Origin: Nitrososphaera sp.
GTDB lineage: Archaea; Thermoproteota; Nitrososphaeria; Nitrososphaerales; Nitrososphaeraceae
DNA length: 14,155 nucleotides
Direction of reading: 5' to 3'
Assembly: GCA_025450475.1 (NCBI GenBank)
Contig: JANWHJ010000056.1
Location: 1-14,155 of the forward strand
The notes beneath the pieces were generated by a model, which was given only the letters and a program-made list of their open reading frames with translations, did not search any database and was not told the origin of the DNA. Positions 1 to 7,585 of this stretch are shown here, piece after piece. Position numbers and translations under genes: made by a program. Numbering within the stretch: position 1 is the stretch's first letter; the number at the start of each line of letters is the position of its first letter.

Positions 1-174
1 GACAAGGAGATCAATGCGGCAAAGCTCGTCGTGCGCGACAGGAGTGAAGGCAAGCAGCGCGAAATCACGCTAGAAGAACTGATGGCCGAGGTGAAGGCGC
101 AGACAAAGGACAAGCCTTATCTTCCGTTGAACCTGCCGACGCACCTATCTACAAGACCCCAAATCATGGTCTAG
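1..174 (+). CDS. thrS: Threonyl-tRNA synthetase, C-terminal fragment (5' end outside window)
   Basis: Reading frame 1 is open from base 1 and ends with TAG at 172-174, giving 57 residues of a protein that starts before the window. The visible part begins DKEINAAKLVVRDR and ends with LPLNLPTHLSTRPQIMV. This matches the end of the anticodon-binding domain of archaeal threonyl-tRNA synthetases, which typically have a 'KLxVRxR…REMTLEELIxEIKxxTKxxPFxPLxLPxxLSxRPxF' pattern. The enzyme charges tRNA-Thr in the cytoplasm. The 3' end overlaps the converging agmatinase gene by 11 bases. Identification rests on about 57 residues from memory of the family; another class II synthetase with the same anticodon-binding fold (for example ProRS) is possible but fits less well. 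Confidence 0.72.
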   Translation, partial: DKEINAAKLVVRDRSEGKQREITLEELMAEVKAQTKDKPYLPLNLPTHLSTRPQIMV

Positions 175-1093
175 AATATTTTCGCGCCAGTATCCTGTAC
201 AGTGTATGGGTTGCAAGTGCGCCCTCCCTGTAGTCACCGTTTCTTAGTCCGACTTCGACCATGTCCATCCCGATGAGGCGGGCTGATGGGCTTATTGCTT
301 TCACTAGTTTTAACACTTGGAAGGGGTCGAGGCCAAATGGCTCGGGCGTACCGGTGCACGGCACGTACGGCAGGTCATAAACGTCGATGTCAAACGAAAT
401 ATAGATCTTTCTCTCGACAGTCGCCCTCTGCAATTTTTCCGCTACAAAATCAATGTCGTATTTCACCTGCCATGCGTCAAAGGTGGTGACGCCATTCCTA
501 CCGGCAATTTCATTCTCCTGCCTATCTGTCTGTCTGATACCTATCTGGATCAGGTTTTCGCCGGGGATGTGTTGCAATAAATGGTAAAAAGGTGTAGTGT
601 GGCATAGCTTCATGCCTTCGTACTCCGGTTTCATGTCGCGGTGCGCGTCAAAGTGCACCACCAAAGGCTCTTCCATTTCAAGCGCCTTCAATTGGTAATA
701 TGAAAGGGTGTGCTCACCGCCAAGCATTACCGGGATCTTGTTATCATCCCGCAGCGAAGACACAACCTTTGGAATCGTGGAGTCAAGATACTTTAGCGTT
801 CCAGCAACGCTCTTTCCCTTTGGCAGTTTCAAGTCGCCGAGATCAAAGATGCCAACCAGATCATGGATGTCTGCCTTTTCGTCCAGCACAAACGTTTCAA
901 TCTGACGAGCTGATGCCCGCCTTATTGCCTCGGGACCTCCAGACGTTCCCTTCCCAAAGCTCGTGGTGACGTCAAGCGGAACGCCGAAAACAACTACGCT
1001 GGATTCCTTGAGAGAAATTTTTACCGGCGTGTCGGCAAAGCTGTAGCCTGCTTTTGTCCTCTCTGGCACTGTAAAGAGTGGAAGGACGTCCAA
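164..1093 (-). CDS. speB: Agmatinase / arginase-family ureohydrolase
   Basis: This 309-residue protein belongs to the manganese ureohydrolase family, which hydrolyses a guanidino group to release urea (agmatine to putrescine in agmatinases). Visible metal-site motifs are GGEH (125-128), DAHRD (149-153) and SFDID (233-237), so the ligand set H128, D149, H151, D153, D235, D237 is complete. HTTPF (165-169) stands where many agmatinases have HGTPF. The third signature reads DVYDLPYVPCTGTPEP, with L241 and C246 where Pro/Ala/Gln and Gly/Ser/Ala are usual. The only upstream start is TTG at 1093: an in-frame TAG lies directly before it and the next Met is residue 123. A TATA-like box sits about 27 nt upstream. 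It lies 31 nt behind polB on the same strand and may be read from its own promoter as well. Agmatinase is the best guess from family; arginase or another guanidine hydrolase cannot be excluded. Confidence 0.85.
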   Translation of the reverse strand: MDVLPLFTVPERTKAGYSFADTPVKISLKESSVVVFGVPLDVTTSFGKGTSGGPEAIRRASARQIETFVLDEKADIHDLVGIFDLGDLKLPKGKSVAGTLKYLDSTIPKVVSSLRDDNKIPVMLGGEHTLSYYQLKALEMEEPLVVHFDAHRDMKPEYEGMKLCHTTPFYHLLQHIPGENLIQIGIRQTDRQENEIAGRNGVTTFDAWQVKYDIDFVAEKLQRATVERKIYISFDIDVYDLPYVPCTGTPEPFGLDPFQVLKLVKAISPSARLIGMDMVEVGLRNGDYREGALATHTLYRILARKYSRP

Positions 1094-1116
1094 CTAGCAA
1101 ATCTGCAGAAGAGCGG

Positions 1117-1124
1117 ATAATAAA
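1117..1124 (-). promoter_or_regulatory. TATA-like box for the agmatinase gene
   Basis: On the minus strand the sequence reads TTTATTAT, between the polB stop (1125-1127) and the TTG start at 1093. Its centre is about 27 nt from the start codon, the usual distance from an archaeal TATA box to the transcription start. This suggests a leaderless mRNA starting at or next to the TTG. Confidence 0.45.
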
Positions 1125-3806
1125 CTATGTCGCCGGCTTGCTCCAAAAGAGCTCGTCAAGGCTCTGCTGTCGTGGCTTGCCCAGCACCGACTTGAAGTCG
1201 AAGTTGAGGGCGGAAAGCACTTGGTCGAGGGTTGCCTCCATCGTCTCAAGGTACTTTTCTGTATCGATTTCCTCAGGCTTTGCCAGCTCTACTGGCTTTA
1301 CTCCGTCGCCTGTCTTTATCTTTACGTACGAAATCACGTCACCAGCCCTGATCTCGCGCTTATTCGCGTCCACAAGCATCTTTGCCGCCTTGATGTGCTG
1401 CGGCAGCCCTTTGTACGTGTCTGTGCTCTTACCATCCATCGTCTTGGAGCCTGTCTTCTTGCCGTACGTGTTCAGTGATTTGTTTATGGTGACGTTGAAG
1501 CTGAGGTCTTCAAGGGCGATCTTGCGCGCCTCCAGATTCTTGGCGTCTTCCAAAATGACGTTCTTGATACTTTCCCTTGCTGACTCGAAATCTTTTTCTG
1601 AATTGACTTTGCCAAGTATTTCTAGGATCTCGTAGAACGCCCTCCTGATGAATGGCGGCGTGTGTGATTTCTTGCCGGTCAGTCCCTTGACGTCGACGGT
1701 GCCGTCGGGAAGGACGCCGAGATAATTCTTTTTGAGATCGCTGAATACGACGTAGCGGTACTGCTTGTCTATTTCAAGGTCGACACCCAGGTTGATGCGC
1801 GCCCACGTAGCTACTTCGTCTATCGCTGTGGGCGACGGATTTTTCAAGAAAAGTGAGTCGGTGTCGCCGTAGACGACCTGTATCCCGATCTCTTTGCACT
1901 TGTTTATGGTCTTGTTTATGGTCGACCTTCCAAGCGCGGCAATCGCGTCCGCTACTGGCAGGCAGTAGAGTGGAAATATCTCTGCACCCATGACGCCATA
2001 GCTCGCGTTGAGAATGACTTTGATAGCCTGACTTACTACGTTGTATAGTTGGCGTTCCTGCGGCGGAAGCATCTTATCCCTTGCCAAGTGCTTGTAATAG
2101 TTGACCCTCAGATCGCGGAGCGAGCCTATCAGCAATGAAGCCAGTCCCCTCCTCTGCTTGCACACCCAATGAGTGGTGCCCTCAATCTTGGTTTCCCTGC
2201 AGTCGTCATGTGGGCAATTGATGGTTTCATAGGACAGATTATGAACCTTGATGATGCTCGGGTATAGGCTCGCAAAGTCGAGGACCACCACTCCAAAGTG
2301 TATGCCGGCAGTAGGCTCAACTACCTCCCCTCCACGGTATTTTTTTTCCTTTATGACAGCAGTAGTGGACGATGTGCCTTTTGCCTCCAGCTCGCTCCTG
2401 CTCGGTATTAGCTCGTTTCTTTGGCGGTGTTCGTAATACAAAATTCCCCTGATCCACTGGTTCACCCCAAAGCGAGCAATGTCATCGACCGAGAGCCGCC
2501 CAATTCTTGCAATAACAACCAGTAGCCTCATCAGTAGGTTGTCGTTAAAGCTCGTGAGCCTGTAAGTGAGGTCGGCATCTTTGAGGCAGTACTCTGCCAG
2601 CTTCTGGACAGGCAGGTCAGCAATGTCACCGTCAAACTCAATCTTGCTATCGTTGAGGAGCGCTTCGCTGATCGCGTTCAGCGTATGTTCTGTATATGCG
2701 CGGCTGAAGGCGTAAATCTGAATCGACCTGTTGTCAAACGTCCTGTAGAGGTCTATGTGCATGCCGTGTCTGATCCCAACTGGCTCAGCCTGCATGCCGT
2801 GCTTGATGAACGACTCTCTCTTGACCATGATCGGCACCTTTTCCCTTGCGATGGCGACTCCTTTAGGATCTATTCGCGGATCCTGCGAACGCGCATAAAG
2901 GTACGGTAAATCAAAGTCATCACCGTTGAATGTGAGCACAATCGGGTATTCACTGATTATCTGGAACGTCTTTTCCAGCAGCTCTTTCTCGGTCTGGCAC
3001 TGTTCTGCCTCCGGGATGAGCGGCGTCCCGTCGGTTGGGATGTTGTTTGCAAGTACCAGCACTTTCCGAAAGCCATCGCTTGCGACAAACCCGACAGCAG
3101 TTACGCGCCTGTCATGGTCGCGTGGGTTTGGCATCCTGCCCTCCTCGGTCTCGACTTCAATGTCAACCGCCACTCGCCTTAGCTCCGGTATCGGCTGGTT
3201 GAGTAGATTGGCCCAGTTTGTGATGTACTGCCGATATTCCTTGCCAGATTCTCCTGCCTCCTTTATCTTGTCCCAGAGCAGGCTCTTGAGAGCAAACTGC
3301 ACCTTTTCTGAAATTGGATATTCAAATGGGATTATTTGCTCATCCTTCCTGACGTAATATGTCCCCGGTATCAGCGCGCGATCATAAAGGTAGTTTTCAT
3401 GATACTTAATGTCGGCCTCCCACGATGTGACCTTTTCGCGAAAGCTAGAATCGGTGCCGCCTATCGAAAGCGGATCGGGTGCAAGCACCTTCAGCACGTC
3501 GATCACTTTGTCGGTAATGATGTCGCGTTTCTTGGTAAGCTCGAGCGTGTACTTGCTCTCCCTCTGTGCTATCTGTTTGGCCTGTTCTACAAACTCCATT
3601 TTTGTGTAACAGTAGGGCCTGTGATCGGTCCTGTCGCGCCAGAGATAAATGATATTGTCTTGCTGGTCGTAGAATTTCAGGTAAACCTTCTTCTCTTCGC
3701 CGGAATAAACCGCAGACAACAGCAGCATTGGCCTTCCTTCCGGCATCTCTGGCAGGTCGTCGAGTCTCTTCCTCCGATCCGGAACAAAATCCTGCTGCAG
3801 AGTCAC
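1125..3806 (-). CDS. polB: Family B DNA polymerase (replicative, with 3'-5' exonuclease)
   Basis: This 893-residue polymerase carries all family B motifs. Exo I is VAVDIEVE (D215, E217), Exo II is FNGDDFDLPY (N294, D299) and Exo III is YCLKD (Y406, D410). Polymerase motif A is DFASLYPS (510-517), motif B is KVILNASYG (596-604) and motif C is YGDTDS (646-651). Proofreading and synthesis sites both look intact. Between motifs A and B lies C531-x4-C536-x9-H546-x2-C549, a possible zinc knuckle. The C-terminus ends with QQSLDELF (880-887), which resembles a PCNA-binding PIP box. The longest frame starts with GTG at 3806; upstream the frame meets TAA at 3834-3836 without another usual start. ATG at codon 21 is an alternative, but a TATA-like box 28 nt upstream favours 3806. 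It acts at the replication fork. The divergent neighbour is the FAD oxidoreductase; the agmatinase follows 31 nt downstream. Confidence 0.95.
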   Translation of the reverse strand: MTLQQDFVPDRRKRLDDLPEMPEGRPMLLLSAVYSGEEKKVYLKFYDQQDNIIYLWRDRTDHRPYCYTKMEFVEQAKQIAQRESKYTLELTKKRDIITDKVIDVLKVLAPDPLSIGGTDSSFREKVTSWEADIKYHENYLYDRALIPGTYYVRKDEQIIPFEYPISEKVQFALKSLLWDKIKEAGESGKEYRQYITNWANLLNQPIPELRRVAVDIEVETEEGRMPNPRDHDRRVTAVGFVASDGFRKVLVLANNIPTDGTPLIPEAEQCQTEKELLEKTFQIISEYPIVLTFNGDDFDLPYLYARSQDPRIDPKGVAIAREKVPIMVKRESFIKHGMQAEPVGIRHGMHIDLYRTFDNRSIQIYAFSRAYTEHTLNAISEALLNDSKIEFDGDIADLPVQKLAEYCLKDADLTYRLTSFNDNLLMRLLVVIARIGRLSVDDIARFGVNQWIRGILYYEHRQRNELIPSRSELEAKGTSSTTAVIKEKKYRGGEVVEPTAGIHFGVVVLDFASLYPSIIKVHNLSYETINCPHDDCRETKIEGTTHWVCKQRRGLASLLIGSLRDLRVNYYKHLARDKMLPPQERQLYNVVSQAIKVILNASYGVMGAEIFPLYCLPVADAIAALGRSTINKTINKCKEIGIQVVYGDTDSLFLKNPSPTAIDEVATWARINLGVDLEIDKQYRYVVFSDLKKNYLGVLPDGTVDVKGLTGKKSHTPPFIRRAFYEILEILGKVNSEKDFESARESIKNVILEDAKNLEARKIALEDLSFNVTINKSLNTYGKKTGSKTMDGKSTDTYKGLPQHIKAAKMLVDANKREIRAGDVISYVKIKTGDGVKPVELAKPEEIDTEKYLETMEATLDQVLSALNFDFKSVLGKPRQQSLDELFWSKPAT

Positions 3807-3830
3807 GATACACCATCTGTCAACGGATCG

Positions 3831-3838
3831 ATATTAAA
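3831..3838. promoter_or_regulatory. Shared TATA-like box between polB and the FAD oxidoreductase
   Basis: The 8 bases ATATTAAA (TTTAATAT on the minus strand) lie at the exact middle of the 55-bp divergent gap. Their centre is about 28 nt from the polB GTG (3806) and about 27 nt from the oxidoreductase ATG (3862). Both distances fit an archaeal TATA box feeding a leaderless transcript. The minus-strand reading is nearer to the TTTAWA-like consensus and is preceded by a purine-rich AAAACG stretch that could be a BRE. Confidence 0.5.
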
Positions 3839-3861
3839 CGTTTTATCTAACGCATTGCCTC

Positions 3862-5169
3862 ATGCTTCACGTGGACTGCAAGGTCGCGATAATTGGCGGC
3901 GGTTTGCTCGGAACTTCTATTGCTTACTTCTTGTCGGCGCACGTTAAGAGCCCAGAGTCAATCGTGTTGGTGGAACAGGAAAAGAACATCGCGCAACACA
4001 CCAGTAGCAGAAACACAGGCAAGGTTCACGCGCCGTTTCTCTACGACCCTGTAAAAAAAAAGACCTTTGCCAAGGCCGCCTCTCTCGGCTACGAGATGTG
4101 GCAAAAATATTCAGATAACAAAGGACTGCCATTCAAACGCGACGGCGTCCTTGAAGTTGCCCTTGACGACATGGAGTTCAGCCGGCTCCAAAAATACATG
4201 GAATGGGGTGAGGCAAATGGGCTTGCCAAGAACGAGCTGCAGTTGCTAGACAAGAGCGAAGTGGCGAAAATAGAACCAAACGTGCGCTGCGTTTCCGCGC
4301 TCTATTGCTCGAAAGACGCGTCTGTTGACTATGGTGCTCTCGCTCTTGCCCTGATGCAGGATCTCCAATCGTTTGGCTGCAAGCTGTTGTTGGGGCATCG
4401 GGCTCATCAAATATCACATAGTCGAGGCGCTTACTCTATAACAACGAGCCAGGGTGCCGAAATCAAAACAGAATACATCATTAACGCTGCAGGCGGCAGC
4501 TCGATGGACATTGCCCACAAAATGCGCGTTGCAGAAAATTATTCCGACCTCCATTTCCGCGGGGAATACTGGCAGGCGCCCCAGCAGTACAAAGATCTGA
4601 CGAATCTTTCAATTTACTCGGTTCCAAAGCACCCCGAGTACCCGTTCCTCGATCCACACTGGATAATAAGGGCGGACGGTAGGCGCGAGGTGGGGCCAAA
4701 CGCCGTACCAGTCTTTGGACCCTACGCCTATGGCTGGCGCAGGAACCTAGCAGACATGCTACCAAAGATGATCGAGTCTACAAAGACAGGCGCACTTAGA
4801 ATAGTTTTTGACAAGCAGTTCCTATCACTGGCAAGCACCGAGTTGAAAAGCTCGCTTTCAAAGACCGCCATGATAAACCGGGTACGTGAATTTCTGCCAC
4901 AGATCCGGCCGTCGGCGTTCACCAAACGGGGTACAGCAGGTATACGCTCGTCAGTCATCGACAGGACGGGCAAGTTCGTGCCAGACACGCTTGTCCTAGA
5001 GCGCGATTCTTCTTTCCACGTGCTCAACTACAACTCACCGGGGGCTACCGGCGCGCTGCCGATGGCGGCCAATATTGCAAACAGGGTGATGGAGGCCGGC
5101 GCGTTGCCGCCCGGCTTGCCAAGGTCGTTGTGGGACGCTAGCGCAATTGCAGAAAAAATGAAACTATGA
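3862..5169 (+). CDS. lhgO: FAD-dependent oxidoreductase, L-2-hydroxyglutarate oxidase type
   Basis: This 435-residue flavoprotein of the D-amino-acid-oxidase (DAO) superfamily has an N-terminal Rossmann dinucleotide site IIGGGLLGTS (G12, G14, G17), with E38 ending the second strand to hold the FAD ribose. Several stretches match the L-2-hydroxyglutarate oxidase/dehydrogenase family: TSSRNTGKVHAPF (48-59 region), FRGEYW (232-237), YSVPKHPEYPFLDPHW (252-267), REVGPNAV (275-282), and the C-terminal GTAGIRSSVIDRTGKFVPD (357-375). Members oxidise L-2-hydroxyglutarate to 2-oxoglutarate and pass electrons to quinone or oxygen. No signal peptide or membrane helix is visible. Start is ATG at 3862 with a TATA-like box 27 nt upstream and no Shine-Dalgarno site. 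It lies 41 bp before nurA but its chemistry is unrelated to repair. The substrate is inferred from family only; other 2-hydroxyacids are possible. Confidence 0.82.
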   Translation: MLHVDCKVAIIGGGLLGTSIAYFLSAHVKSPESIVLVEQEKNIAQHTSSRNTGKVHAPFLYDPVKKKTFAKAASLGYEMWQKYSDNKGLPFKRDGVLEVALDDMEFSRLQKYMEWGEANGLAKNELQLLDKSEVAKIEPNVRCVSALYCSKDASVDYGALALALMQDLQSFGCKLLLGHRAHQISHSRGAYSITTSQGAEIKTEYIINAAGGSSMDIAHKMRVAENYSDLHFRGEYWQAPQQYKDLTNLSIYSVPKHPEYPFLDPHWIIRADGRREVGPNAVPVFGPYAYGWRRNLADMLPKMIESTKTGALRIVFDKQFLSLASTELKSSLSKTAMINRVREFLPQIRPSAFTKRGTAGIRSSVIDRTGKFVPDTLVLERDSSFHVLNYNSPGATGALPMAANIANRVMEAGALPPGLPRSLWDASAIAEKMKL

Positions 5170-5176
5170 TCAGCAA

Positions 5177-5184
5177 TTTTTTAA
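5177..5184 (+). promoter_or_regulatory. T-rich/TATA-like element before nurA; possible oxidoreductase terminator
   Basis: TTTTTTAA begins 8 bases after the oxidoreductase stop and its centre is about 30 nt before the nurA TTG (5211). A T run directly after a stop is also a typical archaeal terminator, so the element may end one transcript and promote the next. The sequence alone does not decide between these. Confidence 0.4.
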
Positions 5185-5210
5185 GCTACTGCAAGTTAGG
5201 ATAAGATGAA

Positions 5211-6041
5211 TTGCTTAACGAAGTTTTCCTTGATGCTCTCAAGAACAGGGAGACCATGATCTCAAAGGTAAAAGATTCAAACTTTGGCAATATCTTGGCG
5301 GAGGCATCATCGCGCTGGGTATCATACGATCCTTCACCGGAAAAATGCGAGTCTATCGGCATTGACAGCAGCTGGAACAAGCGCGCCTATCAGGGGCTGT
5401 ATATTTACGTCATTGATGCAGTCGCCGTCACTAGCTCAAACAATATCCTGGCCGCAGAGTGGTACCATGACATAGCTGGCTCGGCCAGGGCAGACTTCCT
5501 CGAGTCAAGGGCGATGGCGATGGAGGCCTCAATCGCTCAAAATGTGGCCGGCAAGGTAGACATTGTCTGCGTTGATGGCTCGCTCATTTCAAGGCTCATG
5601 AATTGCGCGGCCGATGTGGCCTCTGAAATGGTAAAGAAATATGGCGTCTGCCTTTTTATCTCAAAAAGCTCAGAGAGCAGGCTCCAGTTCATGAACATGG
5701 GGTCAAGGGCTGGGGACATTTACTACTATAATCACGTCGGCAGGTCGTCAGGATATAGCATCCCGGTAGAAACACAGTTCAGACAAGGGCCGCTTTATGA
5801 AGTCTATGCGCGCTTGTCCAATCACACGCCGATGATCAGACTGGAAATCATGGGCTCGATTGGCAAGCAGGAAATAACAAAAATCTTGGACAAGCTGCGA
5901 CACCACAGTGTCGCCGGCTACCCATACTGCCTGAAATTAGCTCACAATACATGCAAGATAACCAATGAGGATATAGATAGGCTTTCAAGCATTTTCAGCT
6001 TACGGAACGAACAAGGGGCTAGGGATGCTCTGAATGAATGA
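5211..6041 (+). CDS. nurA: NurA 5'-3' nuclease
   Basis: This 276-residue protein is a NurA-domain nuclease, the partner of HerA in resecting DNA double-strand ends to 3' single-stranded tails. Visible active-site motifs are GIDSSW (D52), E105, VDGS (D122) and GYPYCLKLAH (236-245; Y237, H245). The E105-D122 and Y237-H245 spacings (17 and 8) equal those I recall for the catalytic residues of Sulfolobus NurA, so the active site looks complete. The most upstream start in frame is TTG at 5211, since TAA occurs at 5202-5204. An ATG lies at 5206 but is out of frame; ATG at codon 16 (5256) is an alternative that would cut an apparently good N-terminal helix. No Shine-Dalgarno site is seen. The stop overlaps the herA start by 8 nt, implying translational coupling and equal expression. 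It opens the repair operon. Confidence 0.9.
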   Translation: MLNEVFLDALKNRETMISKVKDSNFGNILAEASSRWVSYDPSPEKCESIGIDSSWNKRAYQGLYIYVIDAVAVTSSNNILAAEWYHDIAGSARADFLESRAMAMEASIAQNVAGKVDIVCVDGSLISRLMNCAADVASEMVKKYGVCLFISKSSESRLQFMNMGSRAGDIYYYNHVGRSSGYSIPVETQFRQGPLYEVYARLSNHTPMIRLEIMGSIGKQEITKILDKLRHHSVAGYPYCLKLAHNTCKITNEDIDRLSSIFSLRNEQGARDALNE

Positions 6042-7566
6042 AGGACTGGGCATACTCATCGGGGTTTCAAAGCCTGACCAGGTTATTTTTGAATCAAAGC
6101 GGCCAGTCAGTATTGGCGAATACGTAACCATGGTTTACGGCAAGGGGAAGGTGCTCGGGCTTGTTGAAAGATCATCAATCAGTAGCGACGCGCTAGGCAA
6201 TAGCATCCGCAACTATGAAGAGGCGTACGAGAGCAAACAGGTCGCGGCCGAAAACCGACGGGACAAGAGCTACAAGGGACATGTGCGTATCCTCGGATTT
6301 CTGGACGATTTGAAAAAGTGCAAGGCTATACTGCCGGCGCTTCCGCCTGAGCCAGGCACTGAAGTTTTCGAAGCGTCCACCGAAGATCTGAGTGCCATAT
6401 TTGCACCCTCTGGTATGCAGTGGATAAGAATTGGGACCCTCTTGCGTAACACCGAAGTAGACGCGCGCGTTAATGTCGATAAGGTAGTTTCTCGTCATTT
6501 GGCCGTGCTTGCAATGACTGGCATGGGCAAGAGCAACCTTGTTTCGCTCTTAGCTCAAGAGATCGCGAGGATAGCCGGCACGATGGTTGTCTTTGACTAC
6601 CACGACGACTATTCAATGCTGGACATGGGGAGCAACAACAGCAACTTGATGGACGCAAGGATAAACCCGAGGCTCTTGTCGGCAGACAAGCTAGCGGAAG
6701 TAATAGAGATTCAGGAGAACGCGTCGAACCAGATGCACGTGCTGCGGATGGCGTTTACGGAAGAGGTAAAGCAGCGCAAGGGCGAAGACTTTTGGGACGC
6801 GCTTATTAACGCCTCGATGGCAGCCGGCGCAGACAAGGCATACCGCGAAGCGGCGTCAAAGGTAGTCGACAAGATAGATGACGCGAGGCGCAAGTTCCAC
6901 AATATACTTGACGCCGGGATGGCCGACCCGTTGGCCCTTGTCAAAAACGGGAAGATAAACGTCATCAACCTGGTAGAGCTGACAGAAAGGCAGGCCAACA
7001 TCGCGGTGTCTTTTTACCTTGAAGAGCTGCTAGAAGACCGGAAAAAGGCCACACGGCAAAAGAAGGGCCCCAGCAAGTCGCAGCCTCGCTTTCCCGCCCC
7101 GGTACTGGTGGTTATAGAGGAAGCACACGTCTTTATACCAAAGGACGAGGACACTGACACGAAATATTTCGCTTCCAAAGTCGCGCGCGAAGGGAGAAAG
7201 TTCGGCCTCGGCCTTGTGATCGTGTCGCAGCGGCCGCGCGGCATCGACGCCAACATCCTGAGCCAGATGGGCTCACTTGCAGTCATGCGCATGATCCAAC
7301 ACGACGATCAGGCGCATGTTTCGGCTGCAACCGAATCGCTCAGCAGGGATCTGATCGATCAATTGACGTCGCTAAACCCCGGCGAAGCGATATTTGCCGG
7401 CCAGTGGGTCAACCTCCCGACCTTTGTCAAGGTGGACGAAGTGAAGGAGCGCAAGATGGGTGTCGACCAGAAAGCGGTAGAGGCATGGAACCAGATGGCA
7501 GCCATCAAGAAGGTTGCGAAAGAGTCGTCAGAGTCGTACGTTCCATCCGGATATATACAGGATTAG
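6034..7566 (+). CDS. herA: HerA hexameric DNA translocase/helicase ATPase
   Basis: This 510-residue protein is a HerA/FtsK-superfamily ATPase. A HAS-barrel region covers roughly residues 1-110. The ATPase domain follows, with Walker A MTGMGKS (161-167), Walker B VLVVIEEAH (357-365), a likely arginine-finger segment VAREGRKFG (383-391), and a sensor segment VIVSQRPRG (395-403) followed by SQMGSLAVMRM. A basic, Lys/Arg-rich linker (336-352) lies just before Walker B. HerA forms a hexamer that sits on NurA and pumps DNA ends through the nuclease, working after Mre11-Rad50 in end resection. The ATG at 6034 lies inside the nurA end (ATGAATGA), and an AGGG at 6021-6024 could help ribosome binding. 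Length and motifs are ordinary for the family. Confidence 0.94.
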   Translation: MNEGLGILIGVSKPDQVIFESKRPVSIGEYVTMVYGKGKVLGLVERSSISSDALGNSIRNYEEAYESKQVAAENRRDKSYKGHVRILGFLDDLKKCKAILPALPPEPGTEVFEASTEDLSAIFAPSGMQWIRIGTLLRNTEVDARVNVDKVVSRHLAVLAMTGMGKSNLVSLLAQEIARIAGTMVVFDYHDDYSMLDMGSNNSNLMDARINPRLLSADKLAEVIEIQENASNQMHVLRMAFTEEVKQRKGEDFWDALINASMAAGADKAYREAASKVVDKIDDARRKFHNILDAGMADPLALVKNGKINVINLVELTERQANIAVSFYLEELLEDRKKATRQKKGPSKSQPRFPAPVLVVIEEAHVFIPKDEDTDTKYFASKVAREGRKFGLGLVIVSQRPRGIDANILSQMGSLAVMRMIQHDDQAHVSAATESLSRDLIDQLTSLNPGEAIFAGQWVNLPTFVKVDEVKERKMGVDQKAVEAWNQMAAIKKVAKESSESYVPSGYIQD

Positions 7567-7571
7567 CAGTT

Positions 7572-7577
7572 GGTGAT
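7572..7577 (+). promoter_or_regulatory. Shine-Dalgarno site of mre11
   Basis: GGTGAT matches the archaeal anti-Shine-Dalgarno end of 16S rRNA (AUCACCUCC) over six bases and is 8 nt before the ATG at 7586. It fixes this start inside the operon and contrasts with the leaderless-looking starts of first genes in this window. Confidence 0.6.
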
Positions 7578-7585
7578 AGCGCAGC

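Noticed and set aside
1078..1635. 185-codon plus-strand frame
   Set aside because: Antisense shadow of the polB C-terminus; Ser/Phe/Leu-rich translation typical of a reversed coding strand.
3445..3816. 123-codon minus-strand frame with ATG at 3816, just before the polB GTG
   Set aside because: It is in another frame of the polB coding region, is Arg/Ala-rich and without domain. Its ATG does not extend the polB frame.
3336..3947. 203-codon plus-strand frame opposite the polB start
   Set aside because: It is antisense to the conserved polymerase N-terminus and runs into the oxidoreductase start; its translation has no recognisable domain.
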